A stretch of DNA of 64,000 nt from an uncultured Lachnospiraceae bacterium (GTDB lineage Bacteria; Bacillota; Clostridia; Lachnospirales; Lachnospiraceae). The notes beneath the pieces were generated by a model. The model made no database searches. It was not told the DNA's origin and saw only the letters and a program-made list of their open reading frames with translations. Position numbers and translations under genes: made by a program. Below are positions 59,778 through 64,000 of the stretch, piece by piece (within the stretch, counting starts at the first letter, position 1; every line of letters starts with the position of its first letter). The stretch is taken from NCBI GenBank assembly GCA_947628705.1, contig CANRAZ010000001.1, positions 26,309 to 90,308 on the forward strand. Direction: 5' to 3'.

Positions 59778-60698
59778 TTAAATATTGTCAGAAACAGGCA
59801 CTGCTTTTTCAACAACGTAGGAAAGGGCTTTATCCTCAAGAATATTTTTTGTTATCTGATCTTTTGAAAATTCCTGTTCAAAAAGCTCTCTGTTGTCGTA
59901 ACCGTAATATTCCATATAGCCCGAAATTGCCTCCTCGTACTCCGAATCGGAAACACTCATTCCCTCCGCTTCCGCAATAGCGAGCAGAACGGCATGACGG
60001 CACGTAAGGGTCGCCGCGTCCGCCGCCAGTTTTTCTTTCCAGTCCGAAGCATTCGGATAAACCGTCTCAAGCATATAGTCGTCAAGCGTTTTGTCGGAAG
60101 CGACGGCAAGCACGTTGTAATGAAGCATAAGCGAAGAATAACATTCTGCGGCTTCGTCCGTCATATCGACAAGTATGTCGCTGTTTTCTACTATTTTATT
60201 TAATATCTCTTCCTGCTGTTTTTGTTTTGCTTCCGTCTGTTTCCTCTGCGATATTATTTCTTTTAAAGCGTTATAAAGCTCCCCGACGGAATCGTAATCC
60301 TCATAAAACTCGGCAACCAGCTCGTCAGTCAGCTCGTCAACGTCCATAAAGGTCTGAAAATATTTCAGAGTATCATTCATGCTTTGTGAAATTTCAGCAT
60401 CGGTAACCGTTGTATCAACAGGCGTGAATTCTATGCCCTTATACTGACCAAGAGCCACGCTGTTGTCGGCAGTTATGTAAACATACTGTTTATTTTGAGT
60501 ATTCGCATTGTCCTCGCCGTTTTCATTATTTCCGGCCCCTGACGGTTTTTCGTTTTCAGTACTTACAGCTTCGCCCTGCGTCGCCTTATCGCCGTCCCCG
60601 TCCTTTTTACCGCAGGAGGCGCTTACAAAAACGCACAGCAGAACAAGGCAGAAAAAGCCAGCAAAACCCGTCAAACAACTCCTGTGCAAGTGCGCCAT
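59778..60698 (-). CDS. trigger-factor C-terminal-like lipoprotein between sigE and sigG
   Basis: A 306-residue protein with a lipoprotein signal, LVLLCVFVSASC then GKKDGDGDK. After a Gly/Asn/Glu linker the segment QYKGIEFTPVDTTVTDAEIS resembles the GxYKG-x-(V/T) and three-domain arrangement of trigger factor, and the remainder is helical like its chaperone domain (ITKNILEDKALSYVVEKA at the end). No FKBP-type PPIase motif is visible. It is probably an extracytoplasmic chaperone. ATG at 60698 is chosen; TTG at 60707 closer to AAGGAG is possible. It interrupts the usual sigE-sigG adjacency. Confidence 0.8.
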   Translation of the reverse strand: MAHLHRSCLTGFAGFFCLVLLCVFVSASCGKKDGDGDKATQGEAVSTENEKPSGAGNNENGEDNANTQNKQYVYITADNSVALGQYKGIEFTPVDTTVTDAEISQSMNDTLKYFQTFMDVDELTDELVAEFYEDYDSVGELYNALKEIISQRKQTEAKQKQQEEILNKIVENSDILVDMTDEAAECYSSLMLHYNVLAVASDKTLDDYMLETVYPNASDWKEKLAADAATLTCRHAVLLAIAEAEGMSVSDSEYEEAISGYMEYYGYDNRELFEQEFSKDQITKNILEDKALSYVVEKAVPVSDNI

Positions 60699-60875
60699 AT
60701 TTACCAATTTCTCCTTCTGTCATGCTCTACGCATTCCTGTTTTTCATTTCGCCGTGACATTATTCAATGCAGTTTCAGGCACGTAAAGCAATAATAACCT
60801 CAAAGCAGTAATAATTTCAATGTATAATTCTACTAAAGTTATAACGCTTCATTTGGTAATTTTATTCAAAAAACG

Positions 60876-61586
60876 TCATATTTCCGCCTGAATCTCCTTT
60901 TTTAGACGTTTTATTATCTTTTTTTCAAGCCTTGAAATGTAGGACTGAGATATGCCCAAAATCTCAGCCACCTCCTTCTGTGTCTTTTCTTCTCCCGATG
61001 AGGAAAATATACCGTACCGCAATTCTATAATTTGCTTTTCCCTTGGGGAAAGATGAGAAAGAGCCTTTTTCAAAAGCTCCCACTCGACCTCATCCTCAAT
61101 ATTTTTTGTAATAATATCCTCTTCCGTCCCCAGAACATCCGAAAGAAGCAGTTCATTGCCGTCCCAGTCTATATTAAGAGGCTCGTCAATAGACACTTCC
61201 AGTCTCTCCTTGCCGGACTTTCTAAGGTACATAAGAATTTCATTTTCAATACATCTTGAGGCATAGGTTGCCAGCTTTATGTTTTTATCGAGATTAAATG
61301 TTTTGATTGCCTTAATAAGACCGATTGTTCCTATTGATATCAAATCCTCAACATTTATGTTAGTGTTTTCAAATTTCTTCGCTATGTAGACGACAAGCCT
61401 TAAATTATGCTCTATGAGCGCATTCCTTGCCTGTGCGTCTCTGTCCGTGCCTATCATATTAAGGCATTGCTGCTCTTCTTCGTTGTTTAAGGGCGGCGGA
61501 AGTACCTCTGCTCCCCCGATGTAGTACACTCCTTTATTTTTTCCGTATAAAATCCTTAAAAAAAGTTTTTTAACGTTTAACCACAT
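60876..61586 (-). CDS. sigE: RNA polymerase sporulation sigma factor SigE (pro-form)
   Basis: Mother-cell sigma factor made as an inactive precursor. 236 residues. The pro-sequence (about 1-25, hydrophobic/basic) ends at [14 protein letters not shown], the processing site cleaved by SpoIIGA. Region 2: [33 protein letters not shown]; region 4: [30 protein letters not shown] follows GAAGGAG. spoIIGA lies 95 bases upstream; a Spo0A-box-like TGTCGAA is in that gap. Confidence 0.98.
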   Translation of the reverse strand: MWLNVKKLFLRILYGKNKGVYYIGGAEVLPPPLNNEEEQQCLNMIGTDRDAQARNALIEHNLRLVVYIAKKFENTNINVEDLISIGTIGLIKAIKTFNLDKNIKLATYASRCIENEILMYLRKSGKERLEVSIDEPLNIDWDGNELLLSDVLGTEEDIITKNIEDEVEWELLKKALSHLSPREKQIIELRYGIFSSSGEEKTQKEVAEILGISQSYISRLEKKIIKRLKKEIQAEI

Positions 61587-61648
61587 TTATAAATCTCCTT
61601 CAATATGCTGCGTCCAATAATCAGTATATCACCGCCTTTGAAAAATTA

Positions 61649-61655
61649 CTGTCGA
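61649..61655 (+). promoter_or_regulatory. Spo0A-box-like site between spoIIGA and sigE
   Basis: TGTCGAA, a full match to the 0A box TGNCGAA, occurs here in the same wider context (CTGTCGAAGCA) as the site upstream of spoIIGA. A seven-base match can arise by chance. Confidence 0.4.
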
Positions 61656-61681
61656 AGCATGGGGGAAGAATATTTTTTTTA

Positions 61682-62485
61682 CTAAAACATTCCCCTTGCA
61701 TATTCAACCGGTATAATAGCTGCGAATCCGTTTTGGACAAAGCCTGCCGCTCCAAATGCAACAGGTACGTTGTAAAGAAGGTTCTCCTTATTTTTACAGA
61801 TTATGACGGCCTCGCTTACGATTCCTCCCTCAAGCATCGATTCACCGTTAACTGTAAAACACTCCATCTCAAAAGGTTCAACAATATTTACAGAAACCGT
61901 TTTTTTATATTCAGGCGAAATCAGTATTACCGCTCTGTTATAAACAGGATCTCTAAGTATATTGCCTGTGTCCACAAGCGCTCTTATTTTTTCCCTGCTT
62001 TCTCCCCTAATTTCTATCTGAACCGTCCTTTTCTGCAAACCGATATATCTGCTCTGCCTAAAAAGAACGACGATTACGACCGATTCCGTTAATGCAACCG
62101 AAAATATGTAGATGAAAATCCAATTGTGCCATCTGTAGGCTATCACAGAGAGAAGTATTATTGCTACGCCGGTTTGTGCCAGATTAATAACAAATTGTGA
62201 TAAAATACCCTTTACAAACGATCTTTTATTTTCAAAATCGTATGCAATTCCCAATGCAACGGCAATCAGCAGTATAAGAAAGGGGAAATACAGATATACG
62301 GGAACATGAGACCTTAAAAACTGTATAAATATATATGCGGACAAAAGCGCCGAGATCATTGAAGAAACAATGATCCTTGGGAAATAAAGCTTATAATTGA
62401 AAATAAGCCCGAACAGGATCAAGCCTGACAGGCAGAATAAAAATGTAACCGCCGTTAAAGTGTCAGCATATACAACCAGCGTCAT
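61682..62485 (-). CDS. spoIIGA: pro-sigma-E processing protease SpoIIGA
   Basis: Membrane aspartic protease at the sporulation septum that activates pro-sigma-E. Five N-terminal transmembrane helices (to about residue 142) precede a cytoplasmic protease domain with D172 in ALVDTGNILRDP, a retropepsin-like DTG. It is 267 residues from ATG 62485, which has GGGGAG at seven bases and begins directly before TM1; the ORF-track ATG at 62500 includes the Shine-Dalgarno. Upstream of sigE, the standard order. Confidence 0.95.
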   Translation of the reverse strand: MTLVVYADTLTAVTFLFCLSGLILFGLIFNYKLYFPRIIVSSMISALLSAYIFIQFLRSHVPVYLYFPFLILLIAVALGIAYDFENKRSFVKGILSQFVINLAQTGVAIILLSVIAYRWHNWIFIYIFSVALTESVVIVVLFRQSRYIGLQKRTVQIEIRGESREKIRALVDTGNILRDPVYNRAVILISPEYKKTVSVNIVEPFEMECFTVNGESMLEGGIVSEAVIICKNKENLLYNVPVAFGAAGFVQNGFAAIIPVEYARGMF

Positions 62486-62543
62486 AACCATGCTCCCCAT
62501 AAATCATCGTGACAAAAGCATAACATAAACACGGTAAAAAGCC

Positions 62544-62550
62544 TGTCGAA
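62544..62550 (+). promoter_or_regulatory. Spo0A box upstream of spoIIGA
   Basis: TGTCGAA lies about 60 bases before the spoIIGA start, inside a small hairpin-capable CCTG...CAGG. In Bacillus the spoIIG promoter is activated by Spo0A bound to such boxes, so this is the expected kind of site. Confidence 0.55.
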
Positions 62551-62688
62551 GCAGGTACATACAAAAAATAACAAAAATAAGAATACTCTGATTTTCTTAT
62601 TTATATCACAGCAATCTGCAAATATCATTTCATTGTGACACAAAACCTTTATGCGATAAACCTTAACCGTAGCTCCGCAGGCGTAAAA

Positions 62689-62721
62689 TAAAAAAGCGGC
62701 CTCAGGAATCCTGAAGCCGCC
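62689..62721 (-). terminator. terminator of the LPXTG-like gene
   Basis: GCGGCTTCAGG/CCTGAGGCCGC stem (62696-62720, one wobble) with a short loop, then TTTTTT on the minus strand. Confidence 0.88.
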
Positions 62722-62768
62722 TTAATAGCATTAATTATGTATCAGCCTAAACAGCTAAATCAAATTAA

Positions 62769-63968
62769 TTACGCATTGTGCTTTTTAACAACTACTGCAC
62801 CGGCAAGAGAAATCATTGCAACTACTGCAAGCACAGCAATTCCGTTATCACCTGTCTGAGGCTGATCATTACCGGCATCTGAATCTGCATTTGGAGCTGT
62901 TGCAGCGTCTGTAGGTGCTGTTGTAGGAGCATCTGTAGGCGTCGTTGTCGGTGTGTCTGTCGGCTCTTGTGGCTCTTCATCACTAGGGAATTCAAATGGA
63001 TCACTATCCGTAAAAGCAACTGCATCAACATTCAAAAATGCTGTATCAGGATCATCATCCCAACCCATAGCAATAACTTCAGCAGTCATGTCACTTCCAC
63101 CGTTTTCACACATAAATGTGTCCTGTTCTGACAACTTAATACAGTCTTCCAAAGGAATAACCACATCATCATCTTTATTATCAGGAGTGCCATTGTCATC
63201 CACCGTAACATCCCATGAAACTTGGTCTCCTATAATTACAACATAGGAAGAATAACCTGTATCATCAGTATACTTAATGTAGGCAGTGCACCAATCATTC
63301 CATGAAGCCTTGGTCGTATCCTCATTATAAATCGGTGACAGCTTCAAAGCAATACCCATGTAATTTCCTTCAAGCTCATTTCCGTCAGAATCAACCTTCT
63401 TAACATCGCTCTTGGAAACTTTAAATGATGAGTTATGAGATACGCCGCCATTTTCTGGCTTAATTATTGTATCAACCGGTTTTCTTGGGAGTTCCACACC
63501 GTCGGCATCAAGGAGCTGAATATTAGCTATTGTAATATCTCCACCCCACCACATACAAAGAACAACCTGAACCCAACTGTCGTCTTTCGAGAAAGGGGTT
63601 GCCTCAAGTCTAACAATAGAAACACCATCCGCTTCTACCTGAATCTCATGCCCCTCGTCGTCACCGCAGCCATTACACCACTGCTTCTGATCCCAGCCGC
63701 CAGACTCTGTGTTGAATATAAAACCACCACCAGCGCCATTTGCAATCACAGCTTTTGAATCCTCATCAAAAACGACCTTAACACCATAAACGTCATCAAC
63801 CTCAGCATCATACTTTGCAATAAAATCAGAGATATCAATCGCAAGGTTACCTTTAGGATCATCAGCGGATGAAGAATCGCCGTAAGTGATTACCTTCTCA
63901 GCACAAGCAAAACTTGCAAGCATTGCAAATGCAAAAACGCATGCAATAACTTTAAAAAGTTTTTTCAT
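62769..63968 (-). CDS. secreted LPXTG-like surface protein with Thr/Pro stalk
   Basis: A 399-residue exported protein: signal peptide MKKLFKVIACVFAFAMLASFACA, a beta-rich region with two similar-looking modules (VQVVLCMWWGGDITIANIQL; ADGVELPRKPVD and DVVIPLEDCIKL), a Thr/Pro/Asp stalk (PTDTPTTTPTDAPTT), and a C-terminal sorting-like signal DQPQTGDNG, hydrophobic helix and KKHNA. The motif PQTG replaces LPXTG, as seen in many clostridial surface proteins, so it may be sortase-attached or simply anchored. Carbohydrate binding is plausible from the Trp-rich modules but unproven. ATG follows TAGGAGG. Confidence 0.82.
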   Translation of the reverse strand: MKKLFKVIACVFAFAMLASFACAEKVITYGDSSSADDPKGNLAIDISDFIAKYDAEVDDVYGVKVVFDEDSKAVIANGAGGGFIFNTESGGWDQKQWCNGCGDDEGHEIQVEADGVSIVRLEATPFSKDDSWVQVVLCMWWGGDITIANIQLLDADGVELPRKPVDTIIKPENGGVSHNSSFKVSKSDVKKVDSDGNELEGNYMGIALKLSPIYNEDTTKASWNDWCTAYIKYTDDTGYSSYVVIIGDQVSWDVTVDDNGTPDNKDDDVVIPLEDCIKLSEQDTFMCENGGSDMTAEVIAMGWDDDPDTAFLNVDAVAFTDSDPFEFPSDEEPQEPTDTPTTTPTDAPTTAPTDAATAPNADSDAGNDQPQTGDNGIAVLAVVAMISLAGAVVVKKHNA

Positions 63969-64000
63969 TTTCTACCTCCTATAGGATTATAAAATATTTT

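Noticed and set aside
59756-59795. Sigma-F/sigma-G type promoter before sigG
   Set aside because: A GTATA -35-like element is visible, but no acceptable -10 follows at 14-18 bases.
1-64000. tRNA, rRNA, insertion sequences, prophage or toxin-antitoxin genes
   Set aside because: None seen on reading both strands; absence is by inspection only, since no tRNA or HMM scan could be run.

Overview
The window is chromosomal core DNA from an anaerobic, endospore-forming member of the Clostridia, probably a Lachnospiraceae-like organism. This is inferred from gene content, not from a database search. Pointers are a spoIIGA-sigE-(lipoprotein)-sigG sporulation block, ytfI/ytfJ-like and SpoVB-like genes, an IspH fused to ribosomal-protein-S1 repeats, a sodium-pump biotin decarboxylase operon, zinc-type L28, and AGGAGG-type ribosome binding sites. 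I saw no rRNA, tRNA, insertion sequence, prophage or CRISPR array. Most genes lie on the minus strand; the plus-strand genes are acn-icd, a 46-residue small protein, rqcH-PHP phosphatase, a SpoVB-like flippase and a zinc-ribbon pair.

Layout. 1-2 kb: start of a WYL-type regulator, an unknown membrane protein, a ZIP metal transporter. 2.3-5.9 kb: aconitase-like hydratase and NADP-isocitrate dehydrogenase behind a strong promoter with an attenuator-like leader. 6-10.7 kb: two-component system with a third exported gene, then an HtrA protease. 10.9-16.8 kb: three-gene module of a polyprenyl-phosphate-type glycosyltransferase flanked by two large polytopic membrane proteins. 16.9-26 kb: recG, fakA-asp23, a small membrane protein, rpmB, gerW/ytfJ, DUF2953, an unknown protein and a rhomboid-like zinc-ribbon protein. 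26-34 kb: rqcH, PHP phosphatase, cysteine desulfurase, SpoVB-like flippase and two tandem paralogous membrane-anchored proteins, the first with a five-fold 51-bp repeat. 34.4-39.7 kb: mmdA-oadG-BCCP-oadB-oadA. 39.9-48.5 kb: recX, SOS-controlled recA, and plsX-acpP-rnc-smc-ftsY. 48.7-52.2 kb: two lipoproteins and an ABC-2-like permease. 52.7-58.7 kb: ispH-S1, cmk, HI0933 flavoprotein, pgsA, rimO. 58.9-62.5 kb: sigG, trigger-factor-like lipoprotein, sigE, spoIIGA. 62.8-64 kb: a secreted LPXTG-like protein.

How the genes work together. The acn-icd pair can convert citrate to 2-oxoglutarate for glutamate synthesis. The mmdA/oad operon encodes two carboxyltransferases, one biotin carrier and a Na+-pumping decarboxylase subunit, so it could couple decarboxylation or transcarboxylation to a sodium gradient. 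SpoIIGA would activate pro-sigma-E, while sigma-G drives late forespore genes. RecA and RecX are under LexA.

No wholly new defence or mobile system is evident. The best candidates for undescribed biology are: a three-stem structured element inside the oad operon (37362-37427), the three-segment leader before the aconitase gene (2245-2353), the glycosyltransferase/membrane-protein module, the pseudo-rhomboid zinc-ribbon protein, the tandem zinc-ribbon paralog pair, and the trigger-factor-like lipoprotein wedged between sigE and sigG. Many start codons were moved downstream of the ORF-track start because a ribosome binding site and family length favoured the later start; these are noted per gene.
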